DNA of 64,000 nt from Cycas panzhihuaensis (Eukaryota > Cycadophyta). Position 1 is the stretch's first letter; each line of letters begins with the position of its first letter. Under the pieces are notes generated by a model. The model did not search any database. It saw only the letters and a list, made by a program, of their open reading frames with translations, and was not told where the DNA came from. The translations under genes and the position numbers were made by a program. Of the stretch, positions 47,401 to 59,668 are shown one piece after another. The DNA lies in the NCBI GenBank assembly GCA_023213395.1, contig CM041465.1, forward strand, positions 213,721,741 to 213,785,740, given 5' to 3'.

Positions 47401-48660
47401 TAGGTTGGGCGTGGAGCCCACTAAATGCTTAAGCAAGGCTTCATCATCTTTGAAGTAATCTACCCCATGGATGACCTTACTTTGAATAGATGAAGTGTTA
47501 GAGGAAGAAGGAGTAATGGGACCATGGTGGTCATCAGGTTGTCCAACGTCCTCAACAGACTCTAAGGGAGAGTCTAGAAGGGGCTCCTTAGAAGGAGCGA
47601 AAGGAAGCTCCTCAAAGCCATCACCTGCGGGGGGTGATGAAGAGGAAGAACCAATGACCGGTGGGTTAGAACGTGCAATGATATATGTCATAAAAGGACG
47701 ACTAGTCTCACAAATAGGAAGAGTTTTAGGTTGGGACCTAGAACAAGGAGGGCGTATCCTACTAGTGCGGAGGAAAGAAATAGGGTGAAGACAATCCTCA
47801 TCCTCGTCATGAGACTCATCATCACTAAATGAGGCAAGGTACCCGTAGCTCCCAACACCAATAGGAGTGAAGTATGTAAGACTAGGAGAAGAAGATGCGG
47901 GATCTTCTTCGATGTGAGATGGGTCGGGTATACCGATGGAGCAAGCCGAGGCGTGAGTAGAAGGGCCTTGGCTCACTTGGTTAATAGGGCAAGTTTGTTT
48001 AGTAGGTGGGCATTCGTGGGCGATAACCTTCATCTATCCATCATGGATGAATTTAAGTTGCCCCCAGCGGGTTGAACACACGGCTCCCATTTGGTCAAGC
48101 CATGGTTGACCCAAGAGAAGATTATAGTTGACATCAATGTTAAGGACTATAATGTCAGCGAGGACAATCTTGTCCTCAAGAGTAAGTGGGATTAAGACAG
48201 ATCCCAATGGGATCTTTTCGCTACCGTCATAGCCTTGGCATCACCATGGAACAGGTTCCAAGGTAGAAATACTAAGCTCTTGCATAACACACAAGGGCAT
48301 GGCATTCACGGAAGAACCATTGTTAATAATGGTCCTTTGCAGGGTATAGTCAAGTGTGTCAATGGTGATAGTGAACAGGAAGTTCCATTGGTGTTCCTTT
48401 TCACATGCATAGGGAAGGTCTTTAGGGTCAAAAGAAATGATAGGCTCATGGCTTTGGGTGACACCTAAAGTATAGATGGGCGCACCATTTGATCCTAAAG
48501 CTTCCAAAAGGAGAGTTCGTTGTTCGGGACAACTCCTTAAAACATCCATCAAGGACATTCCCACAGTGATAGTATGGAGCTCGTCAACGATAGAGAAGGG
48601 CTTACCCTTCACAGTAGGTTGGGTAAGCGCCCTTCAAAAATCGTAATGACCAGGATGCAC
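47401..48660 (-). pseudogene. Protease and linker of Y (broken)
   Basis: KPFSIVDELHTITVGMSLMD (48612 down) precedes the aspartic protease motif INNGSSVNAMPLCVMQEL near 48330-48270, with asparagine in place of the catalytic aspartate (N-N-G, against D-N-G in B). The hydrophobic core segment follows at about 48130. The linker 48033-47400 is acidic and Ser/Pro-rich (SDDESHDEDEDCLHPISF) and ends with VDYFKDDEALLKHLVGSTPN. Confidence 0.8.
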
Positions 48661-51039
48661 AGGAATGGCCTTGGGAAAAAGTGGCGCTTTCGGGGGAGGG
48701 TTCTCCATAAGAGGATCAGAATAAGGAATAGAAGAAGAAGCACCAGCTACTTCTTTAACAGCTTGAGACCGAGTAAGGATGTACAAAGGAGTAGCCTCAA
48801 GCATTTAGATCACCTTCTTTCCCTTGTTCTGGGACTGCGAAGGTGATGGAGTGCGTCAGTGAGGGAAACACGAAGAAGAAGATAAATCCTAGGTGCCCTT
48901 CCCTTTATTACAGGAAAGACAGGAATTCAGTGATCTTCCCTGGTTCCAGTTGTTTTTGGGCTGAGTATTATGATCACGTTCTCCATGCTTAGGGAATGGA
49001 TCCTTGTGGACCAGTTGGTCTAGGTTAGGCCTTGAGGCCCATTTGGGGGATAAGTCACGTCGAGGGGCATCCCTGGGATGCTGGGCCCTACAACGTGAGT
49101 CATCATGGAAACACTCCCCATGAATGGAACACCACTTATTCTCAAGTGAGGGATCAGGTTTTCTCGCTTGAGAGGATTGGGTGTTATCATTCCTAGGGAG
49201 GGAAGCTTAGGTAGCTTGCTGAATTTATTTGTTAGAAGTTTTGGATGAAGGAGCTTATAATTTGAGTTCCTTCATCATACGTTCGAATGAACGTATAGCA
49301 GATGTAAGAAGATCTAGGGTCTTCTCAGTTGGATGAGAAGAAGACCTAGATGATTGTTACAGTTTAGTATCTTTAGTTGGAAGTGGCACCTCACGCTACT
49401 GTGAGGGCTTGAGAGGCTTCTTGAGTCTAGCCTGGATCTCAATAGCCTCAAGCGCTAAGCACTTTGCAATAGCAGAGTCACATGTAGTCACCCCCATTTT
49501 AAGGACTTCCACATGGACTTCAAGATGAAGTGCGTTAACAAAGAGGTCTCTCTTCAATTCCTCAGGCAATGTAGCCTTAGTGGAATGAAGAAGGTCATGG
49601 AACTGCTACACAAAGTCACAATTCATTTCATCATAACCTTGTTTGAGCAATAGAAGAGATTTCTTTCCACTTTCAAATGGGCGAGCAACATCAAAGTAAT
49701 TGATGAACTCGTCCACAAGTTACTGGAACGAGAAAATGGAATGAGTTGGAAGGCGATAAAACCACTTAAGGGCATCACCTTATAAAGATCAAGGGAATAG
49801 TTTCATCAAGATGTGGTCATAGGCCCAGTAATCAATACACACCGTAGAGAAACTATGGGCATGCTCTACTGGGTCTTGCGAGGAAGTTCCATCAAATTTA
49901 GGAACTTCATGAGGATGAGGCAGTAAGTTGGTTCTTAATGCCTCAACAGATAATGGCGTTGATCTATAATCTATGAAGAGGTGTGCCCTTCTATGGACTA
50001 TAGGATCAACAAACGGCAATGAGCAAGGAATAGATGGGGGTGATAAACCCATCCCTCCTTGTGGAAGCACCTCTTGATGGAAAGGGACTTGAGGATAAGT
50101 GCCTTGAAAGGAAGCTAGGTTCCCTTGCAAAGGCGCAGCATAAGAGGCTATGCTAGATGGTGGAAAAGGAGGGTGTGGGACCAGGCTTTACCCATATGGG
50201 CCACCCGTAGGTGGTACAACCCTATATGGGTGTAGTGGATCCACCCCATAAGTTGGAAGGTGGTTCCCTTTACCCTGCCCCAAAGGTTGAGAGGTATAAC
50301 CTGGGGGGGCGTAAAGAGAAGAATTATTAAGTTGGTTTTGGGGATACGTAGGAACGGGTCCCACATGACCAGTGGTGGTAGTATTAATAGGACCTCTAGG
50401 CCTACTAGGAAACACATATACTACATTAGGAGGTGGCACATTGGCTTGGCTCAGAAAAGGTATACTAACCCTAAGCTAGGAGAAAGACATACCGCGAGAG
50501 GTTCTTGAAAAACTAGGACCATGACGAGGAATGGAAGGTGCAACATTCACCCCCAAGGTTGGTGTAGCAATGGAGCGGGATGAAAGCACAGGAACAAAAA
50601 GGTTACTCGTTGTGGGCAGTGCAGGTGTGGATGAATAAGGTGGGATAAGAATGGACAAAGAAGATGCTCCACCATGCAACACATCTTCAAACCACCTAGG
50701 ATACGATTGAGGATGAGCTGCTTGAAAGCACTCACTAATAGCTTCAACTACGTCAGTGGGAGGGGTATCTATGTGATCATAAGAGGTGGAGGGGACCTCA
50801 AATGACATAGACCCCTTAGGGCGCTCCTCATAAGAATTGCTAATAGGGTGGTGAACCTTAAGAGGAGATGAGTCTTCTACCACATGAGTAGAAGGATGGA
50901 TGTCAAGGTGGTGATGCTGATCACCCAGGTAGTAGATAGGATCGTCACCCTCTTGGGTGGATTCTGGAATGGATGCAGGGAACGCGTGAGTTCCCAAGGC
51001 AAAGGCATGATAGGCCTAATCAGAAGGGTATCCTTCCAT
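48661..51039 (-). pseudogene. gag of Y (broken)
   Basis: The start at 51039 opens MEGYPSD. The Ser/His/Pro-rich N-terminal half runs to about 49789 (HPYRVVPPTGGPYG at about 50200, LFIDYRSTPLSVEALRTNL at about 49960, EVPKFDGTSSQDPVEHAHSF). The retrotransposon gag domain is at about 49715-49440, with several stops. The Cys/His knuckle (WCSIHGECFHDDSRC) is near 49140-49095. The Arg/Asp-rich tail extends to about 48700. Confidence 0.84.
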
Positions 51040-51299
51040 GGTCGAATCGAAATCCGATGATGAAAGAGGATGATACTCGTGATCTTCTAACAATGGAGGC
51101 AAACCATGTAAGCGACGAGAGAAGCGTCGCATACAAAGCTTACCAACACTTTAGAAGAAGGAAAGAGCCACAAAGAGTACATGTTGGGGGCTACCCAACG
51201 AAGGATATAAAGTGGAAGGAACCACTGGAAGGTAGTAATATCAACAGGAAAGGATGAGAACTAGCTCCCTTACTGGCAACTCCCCAATATGGTCACTAG

Positions 51300-54058
51300 T
51301 GGATGCACGTCTACGGGATAGTCACCTAGCTGAGTAGGAATAGTAAGGATGATCGATAGTGGTATCGAGGATGCAGATAGAAACCTACAAGCACAACAAG
51401 TACCATGTGGGTGCCCTGTGCACCAGAGCACGAGTTCGGGATCTACGAATGATACCCAACTACCTAAGAATGGTTCCCCACCTCAAAGAGAAAGAGGGAA
51501 GGTGAGAGAGGTAGCCTGGATAGACTTAGGAGGAAAGTCCTCCCACCCTAGGATGGCCGGAAGGGGAGGAAGAGGATCCTCAAGAGTTTCCCTATGACAG
51601 AGGGAAACAAGCAGGAGCAAGGTAGGCAATAGCCTACGGTGCAACTAGGATCTTCTCGGTTATTTGGCCAAGCAAATAGAGCCGAGAAGGGGAGAAGGGA
51701 GTGGGAGCAGATAGCAATCCCAAAATCTCCCTTAATAGTTCAACCAAGAAGGCGAGAGTGATATGGCGTGTGTAAGAAAATAAAATCAAACAAAAGACAA
51801 GCCAAAGGAGGGCAAGGTTTGGGTTTGCAAGCTGAGGAAAAGGCGAAGGGAAAATCTCCTAAAGTCCTTTCCTTAAGTGAATGTGGTGTGTAAAGTACAA
51901 ATATATAAATGCGAGTAAAGATGTTAATTTCTTTTTCTCTTTTATGTTTGACCTATTTAACTAGTGCATAGACCACAACTAAAAGTGCAAAAAAGAAAGT
52001 GAGGGCAAAAGAAAGAAGTACGTACTCGGCAGGGTAGCAACCAATAGGAGAGCTCATCCACACAACACGCATGTCCTCACCAAGCCCACAGATGATGGAG
52101 ATGCTTCCTTACCTTCCCCTTGTGAAAGGAAAAAAGAAAGGAAACAAAAATGAAAGAAAAGAGTAAAATAAAAGAAACCTTACTCGGATTCAAATGCTTA
52201 ACACCTTTGCGAGAGCACTGCAACAACTTGCATATGCACAAACCTATCCCTTCCAAGAAGGGGCTATAAGAAATAATCTATGTACATGCAAGTGTATATA
52301 AGTGCCATTAATATTAGAATGTTAGAGAAAGACAATTGTTGTAACAAACTCTACAAACCCTCTCTCAAATAAGGCTAGACACCAAGTGAAAATGGTACAA
52401 GGGAAGCTTCAGGATGGCTAACCCTCCACTGAAATCTTCACACAACTCATAGACACAGCAAAGTAGCGGGTAAAATCCACTAAGGACAGCTAAAGATGCT
52501 AAAGGAAAAAGCAACAAAGTGTTGACAAGTAAGCAGGACGCGGAGTTGCTATGGGCAGCAATCTGGTACCCACACCCTTACTAATGAGGACAAGGGGTAC
52601 CCAACAATACAAGGGACTCTACGAGGGTCTAAACAAGGGGCGAGTAGGCCTAGAATCAGCACAACAAGTGGCTGCATACGCTGACAATCCAGCGCTGGCC
52701 TAGGGCTCAATCTCTCCTAGTAATCTCAAGAAGAACATAGGATGAGAGAAGAGAAGGTAGGAAGGGATTACCCTTGGAGAGAAGGACTGGAAGGGGGGCT
52801 GCCCCGCCTTATTCTTTTCACCCAACCTTAGGGCTCTTCTCTCACTATTCTCTTAAAGAAAACCAGTGGAGGGAAGGTGGAGCCAAGAAGCAACAAGTAA
52901 GATATAATGGAAAGATAGCTTTTCAACGGTGAAAACCAAAGGAAATGAGTAAATAAAGCAAGAAATGGGTCCAAATAGGGAGTAACTCACCAAAAAATAG
53001 AAGAAGGGAGTTGGTAAGACCTACTGGGTATATGTATGGAAGATCTGGACCTGCGGACAGTAAGAAGGAGGGCCCCTACAGGGGTTTGTAGGAAGTAAAT
53101 CTAATGGACAGCTGAAAGGAGCATTGTTGGGTGAGTTATGGAGGAATCAGCACCAAAAACACTTGATGGAACCTGAAGAGGGGCTTCCCACCATGGAAGC
53201 AAAGAGTTGCAGGCATATCCTAACCTAAGATTATAGGAAACACAGGCTTGCAGAAACACCTGTGGTAGAGGGAACTTGAGAGCATAAGTTGCAGTAGAAG
53301 TTATTGTGTTTTAGAGTAAATAATAACCTAATCATCCCTCAAAATGATGAGGGTTTGAATACTTATACCTACCCCAGCCCTAAGAGGATGAATCGAGCAT
53401 GAATTGGGCTGAGGTGGATGCGAGACCATGTGGCAATTTTGTGAAAAAAGTGAAAATCGCCATGGCAGATTTTAAAAAACAACTAATGTTAGTCGCACTA
53501 TGACAAACTTCACTTGCATCAAGCAGAACTGTAAGCAGACTGAGAAGTTTACAATGGCAAGACTAGAAAGTCAGAATGGAAAAATTTTGGGTTCCGGGGG
53601 CTTTGGGAGATGATTTAACAGGCCTGGGAGGGGCTGGCCCTCCTATCTAGGTGGCTAAGACAGTCTAAAAAGCATTGGACAGAGGCAAGCAAAGCATCGA
53701 TGAGTAAAGAATCCCAGAACGAGGTGTTAAAAGCTCAAGGTCAAGGCATGAACAGATCATACAGACCAAAAGGGACTCAGACAGTGTGGAGACAACGCAA
53801 AAGGTCATATAGTGCCATGGGGATGCCTACCTTGCAGAAAGGTAGGTCCCACTGGGTTGTCATAGGCTCACAATATGATAGGTAGCATGAACAGGCAACA
53901 AAATGCAAAGTAATCACACAAAATAAAGCAAGCAGTCATGTAGAGAGGCAATGCTTCTATCAACCTTTCCAATGGAATGATGCAAGTCAAAAGGGAGAAG
54001 CATACCTAAGATTACCTGAGTCGATCTGTTCGTATCCACTCCCGATAGCCGGGAAACA
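51300..54058 (-). repeat. 5' LTR of Y
   Basis: 2759 bases, tggatgcacg to gggaaaca. It holds about 450 bases (52211-52670) missing from the 3' copy and the empty insertion site of B (53597-53601). Its palindromic array (53490-53560) is scrambled. It is followed by CTCCC (54059-54063). Confidence 0.9.
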
Positions 54059-54063
54059 CTCCC

Positions 54064-55180
54064 CACACCAATAGGGGCGAAGCATATGAGGTTGGAAGAA
54101 GAAGATGAAGGACCTTCTTCCAAAGGGGATGGATTAGGGATGTCGATGGAGCAAGTAAGAGCATGGGTAGAAAGGCTCTTATCACCCTTTACTTGACCAT
54201 GAACTGCTTAACGAGGTTGTTTAGTGGGAGGAGGCTCCTAGGAGATAACCCTTATTTGCCCCTCATAGATGAACTTAAGTTGTCCCCATTGGGACAAGTA
54301 CACGACTCCCATTTGGTCGAGCCATGGGCATCCCAACAAAAGGTTGTAGTCAACATCAACGTCAAGAACTACAATGTTGATGAGGACGGTCTTGTCCTTA
54401 AGAGTAAGAGGTATGGATATTGATCCCAAGGGTGTCTTTTCACTACCATCGTAGCCTTGACACCACCATAGAATTGGCTCTAGGGCTGATATGCCAAGCT
54501 CTTGCATGACACGCAAGGACATGGCATTAACAGAAGAACCATTGTCGATAACAGTCCTTTGTAAAGTGCAATCAGGAGTGTCAATAGTTATGGTGAAAGG
54601 AAAATGCCATTAGTGTTCCCTTTCATTGGTAGAGGGAAGATCCTTGAGATCAAAAGAGATGATGGGTTTATGACTTAGGGTGACACCCAAGGCATAAACA
54701 AATGCGTCACCCAATCCCAAGGCTTCTAGGAGAAGTACATGTTATTCAGGGTAGCTCCTCAAGACATCCATTCTGGACATTCTTGTGGATATGATGTGGA
54801 GCTCATCGATAATGGAGAAGGGTTTCCCCTTTGCAGTTAGTTAGGGAAGAGCTCTTCGAAAGTCATAGCAATTGGGGCACATAGGAATGGTCTTAGGGAG
54901 TGCAGGAACTTCTAGAAGAGGGACTTCTGGAAGAGGGTCAAGGTGAGGTGTGGATGAAGAGGCATCGTTCGCCTCTTTAGCTGCTTAAGACCAGGTTGGA
55001 TCATACAATGGTGTGGTATCAAGCATCTGGATGACCTTCTTTCCCTTGTTTCAGGATCAAGAAGGTGAGGGAGTGTGATGGTTAGGAGAACCAGAGGAAG
55101 GGGATGAGTTCCTTACACCCTTTCCTTTAGTTTGCAAAGGATGAGGGTTTGGGGATCTTCCTCTGTTTCGGTGATTCTTT
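54064..55180 (-). pseudogene. Protease of X, right of the Y insertion (broken)
   Basis: The frame continues from 22327. On the - strand: KPFSIIDELHIIST-like text near 54830-54790, aspartic protease motif near 54560-54520 (VDNGSSVNAMSLRVMQEL), then LDVDVDYNLLLGCPWLDQMG at about 54375-54315 and the segment up to 54064. The catalytic aspartate is present. A few stops break the frame. Confidence 0.8.
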
Positions 55181-57321
55181 TGTTAGTTGTTGTGATCACA
55201 TTCTCTGTGTTTGGGGAATGGATCTCTATGGACAGGTTGGTCTAAGTTAGGCCTAGATTCTCGTTTGGGAGAAAAATCACATTGCGTGGTAGCTCTAGGG
55301 TGGTGGGCCCAGCATTGTGAATCTTCATGGAAATATTCCCCGTGGATGGAACACCACTTCTTCTCGAGGGAGGAATCAAGCTTCCTCGCTTGAGAAGATT
55401 TGGTGTTGCCACCCTTAGGGGGAGTGGCTTGAGAAGCCTCATGGACTGGTTTATGCAAAGTAGGGAATGAAGGAGCCTAGAGTTTGAGCTCCTTCATGGT
55501 ATGTTTGAATGAATGTATAACAAAAGTGAGAGGATCCAAGGTCTTCTGCATCGGATAGGAAGAAGACCTGACATGCTATTGGATTTTGGCCTCTCAGGGT
55601 GGTAGAGGTGCCTCACATCATTATGAGTACTTGAGAGGCTTCTTGAGTCTGTATTGGATCTTGATGGTCTCAAGTGCCAAGCACTTGTCTATGGTAAAGT
55701 CATATGTAGTTGCCCCTATTTTAAGAACTTCAACGTGGACTTCTAGGCGAAGAGCATTGACAAAGAGGTCCCTCTTTAACTTCTCAGGTAGAGTTGCCTT
55801 CGTGGAGTGAAGAAGGTCATGAAAGCATCTCACAAAGTCACGATTCATCTCATCATGACCTTGTTTGAGAGACAAGAGGGCTTTCATCTCACTTTCGAAT
55901 GGACGGGTTACATCAAAATAGTTGACGAATTCATCCACGAGTTGTTGGAATGAAAAAATGGAATATGCTAGTAGGTGATAGAACTACTTAAGGGCATCGC
56001 CTTGAAGAGATCATGGGAAAAGTTTCATAAGAATGTGGTCATCAGCCCAGTAATCGATACATGCCATAGAAAAGCTATGGACATGCTTTGTTGGGTCCTA
56101 TGACGAGGTCCCATAAAATTTGGGAACCTATTGAGGGTGAGGTAGTAAGTTAGTTCGTAGTGCCTTGATGGATAGGGGCGTTGATCTATAGTCTATAAAG
56201 GGGCATGCCCTTGACTGGACCATAGGGTCAACATAAGCTGGAAGAGGAGGTGGACAAGGTTTCCCAAATCCTCCTTAGAGGGTTTGGTTTGAAAGGGGAT
56301 TATGTCCTCCCATTATTTGGTGAGAAGATACGAATCCCACATTCGAAAGGGCATGCATAGGAGTGGATGGGTGTGATGGACCCATCCCTTCTTGAGAAAA
56401 TGCTCCTTGTTGGATAGGACCTTGAGGGAAAGTGCCTTAGGAGGGGGCTTGCCCTCCTTACAAAGGCACAACATGAGGTGTAACGTAGGAAGACAGAAAA
56501 GAGGGGTGAGGGACTGAGTTTTGCCCGTATGGGCTGCCCGTGGGTGGTGCAACCCCATATGGATGCAAAGGGTCCATCCCAAAAGCTAGAAGGGAGTTTC
56601 CCTTACCGTGCCCCTACGGTTGAGAGGTGTAACCGAGGGGCACGTAAAGGGAAGGATCCCTAGGTTGGAGTTGAGAGTGCGTGGGGATGGGCCCTACACA
56701 ACTAGAAGTAGGGGCACATGCAGGTCCCCTAGATCTAACAGGTGGTGGATAGACTATTATTAGAGGAGGAATAGTCATTTGACTAGACATGGGTATGCTC
56801 AACCCAAGTTAGGGAGAGGACATGCCTTGGATGGTCCCTAAGGAGCATAGACCATGGGGAGAAGAAGGTGAAGTGAGAGGTAGGCTCATCGTAGGTAGGG
56901 AAGTCACACGAGATGAGTGAGGTAAGGAAGATGTAGAGGAGGGTGGTACAACACTTCGCAAGATACTCTTAAACCACTTAGGATATGGTTGGAGACAAGA
57001 AGCTTAGAAGCATTGGCTAAGGGCTTCTACTACATCGATAGTAGGGGTATTTACTTGATCATAAGAGATAGACAAAACCTCATATGAAGTAAACTGCATA
57101 GGATGATCCTCATGAGAGTCACCATCATGGTGGTGAAACTCTAGAGGAGATGAAACCTCTACTTCATGAGCAGAGAGATGGGGGAGTTATGAGTGTTGTT
57201 GGTCACCCAGATAAAAGATAGGGTCATTACCCTCTTATGCGGACCCTTGAAAAGAAGTAGAAGGCTCATGTGGTTTAGACACATAAGCATGATATGTCCA
57301 ATTAGAGGGGAATCCCTCCAT
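55181..57321 (-). pseudogene. gag of X (broken)
   Basis: Start at 57321 (MEGFPSNW). The N-terminal half is Ser/Pro-rich with several stops (57300-56050). The retrotransposon gag domain at 55938-55621 is well preserved: MDEFVNYFDVTRPFESEMK, LKQGHDEMNRDFVRCFHDLL, RDLFVNALRLEVHVEVLKIG. The knuckle WCSIHGEYFHEDSQCW lies at 55360-55310, followed by DQPVHRDPFPKHRECDHNN. Confidence 0.85.
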
Positions 57322-57576
57322 AGCCGAATTAGGATCTGACGTAGGGAGGGAGTGGTATGAGGAGTCTTCCAACAATGAAGGTAGACCTCATAAGCAACAT
57401 GAGAATTGTTGCAAACAAGTTCTGCCTATGGGTTAGAAGAAAGTAGGAGAGATAAAGTGGTGCGCATGTTGGAGGATGGCCAACAAAACCAAAAAGAGCT
57501 ACCAAGAAGAAGTAGCACCAACAGGAAGGGAGGAAGGATTGATTCCTTAGTAGCAGTTCCCTAGTATGGTCATGAG

Positions 57577-59668
57577 TGGAATCGTGCCTATGGGATGGTA
57601 AGCACACTTGGTTAGGATTGGATCAATCAATGAAGAGTTTTAGAATCTAAGGTCAATCCAGAAAGTGAAATAGATCACCTGCACAGGGCATCCACACATC
57701 TAAACGTAGGTTTGGGACCCACGAATGGCACACAACTCCCTTCTGGGTAACTCAACTTTGGTTATGAGTGTGGAAGGAGTGAGGGATATCTTTAGTTTCT
57801 TATGTCACCTCAAGGGATAGGTCCTCCCGCCCTTGGATGGATGAAGGAGGGAGGTAAAGGCAAGCGAGGGAATGGCTTCCTACGTGGAATAAGAGGGGTG
57901 TGAGAGAGGTGTACCCAAGCAAGCAAGAAGATGACACATACTCGTAATGGGGTAGTTAGATGACCAACCCTCAAGTGAGACCAACCTAGAGGGTATGCTA
58001 GGGATACTTAGCTAAGGTAGGTGTGATAAAAATTAAGGGGGGAGTGGCCTAAAGGGAAGATCTTCCTCAGGTCACTATACCCAAGGTGGACCCTAGGATA
58101 TGAGGGAATGGTAAAAAGGAGGTTTCAACTGTTCCACATATAAGGGGCTAAACTTTTGTGTATTGTGGTGAAAGTGACGAATGAGTTATTATATTTATTA
58201 TAAATTGGAAGCAAAAACTACAAAATGAGTATGCTCTTATTCACTCTCTAATGTAAGAACCTCACTCTCCTTTACATTTACTAATGAGTAAAATAGAAAT
58301 GAAGAGGCTAGCCAAACGGTTGCAAAAATACGTGCATGGGATGTAAGGCCAAACAAAGGTATGTGCAATCAAGCAAGGAAGTGAGTGGATGCTATTCCTA
58401 CTTTATACACTTTCCTAGATGAGTAAATGAAGCAAACATATGCAAATTATAGATGCAAGTTTATTCTTTTTCTTTTTTCCCTTTTATGCTCTATGCATGC
58501 AAGCAAGTAGACCTTAAACAAGAGAAAAAAAAAAGGAAGCAACAAGGGAAGAATAGTGGTGCACCTGGAAGATTGTGTAGTCAGATGAATGTATTTCCTC
58601 ATGATGCACTTGCTTTCCTCCTCCTTATCCCTAAATGTAAGTGGCATACTACGGTGATGTTGGGGGCTTCCTTACCTTTCCCAAGTTAAAAGAACAAGGG
58701 CAAAAAAGTAAAAAAGGAAAAATTATGTAAGAAAATTAGAAAGTGACAAGGGAGAGAAGGAGAGAGATGTACCCAAGTTGATGTGCTCCTTTCCTCCTCC
58801 ACACGTGGTGTGGTGAGAACTTGCAGTCAAAGAGTGTTTCCCTTTCCCAAGGAGCTGCTAGGAAATAAGATATATATGTATCCAAAGTTCATAAAATAAT
58901 ATAAGCAAAGCACTCTAGTCAAGGTAGACTTTTATTCAAGAAATAATTTCTAAGTTCCTCTATGCAAATAAGAAAAGAAAAATAAATATGGATGGTTAGC
59001 CTTGGAATGGCTAACCCTCCAAGACACACACCTCCACGCTATCCAAGCACTTAAATAATAGATCAAGATAGTATAATGGCAGCCAAAAGTATAGATGACA
59101 AGCTGCAAAAAGGTTGTAAATGCTATCAATGTTACAAAAAGCTGCAATGCGTAACTTCCACAACCCAAAGTTAATCCAACACCTAACAACAAGGTGGAGT
59201 ATGATTAGAGGTTAGAAATTCAACCCTTGTAAGGCTCATAAGGTTGGATCAAGTACAATAATAGGCTATGTACATTGCTACCAGTAGTGGCCCTCTTTCA
59301 GAAACTCTTTAGTAGCCCAAGGAAAGCACAAAGGAGGAAGAGGAAAAGGGGAGAAGGGGTTGCCCCTGAGGAGAAGGCCTTGCTTGGTTATGGAACCCAT
59401 CTTGGCTCCTTTCTCTTACCCTTTTTGGACCTCTCCCTCGTTGCCTCCTTAGATAAACTAGGGAAGAGTAGGAAGGTATGGAGGATAAACTAGAAAAAAT
59501 GGAAGGGATGCCTATCGTGCACAATGGAAAACTGAGAAAATAAGGGTTATATAGGGTATTTCAATCACTTTTAAGGAACTTAAAAGGAACAAAATGAAAT
59601 AAGAATGGAACAATACCTACTATAGGTGAATAAGGAATAGATCTTCCTGAGAAAATGGTAAAGGAAGG
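57577..59668 (-). repeat. 5' LTR of X, truncated by element E
   Basis: Starts tggaatcgtgcc, one base from the primer site. It aligns with 5597-7082 plus 12419-13015 of the 3' LTR and breaks at 59668. The remaining kilobase should lie beyond the right end of E, outside the window. Confidence 0.88.

Noticed and set aside
52211-52670. Possible separate insertion in the 5' LTR of Y
   Set aside because: It has no target duplication or terminal repeats, and the shorter 3' LTR carries filler DNA at that point, so a deletion there is the better explanation.
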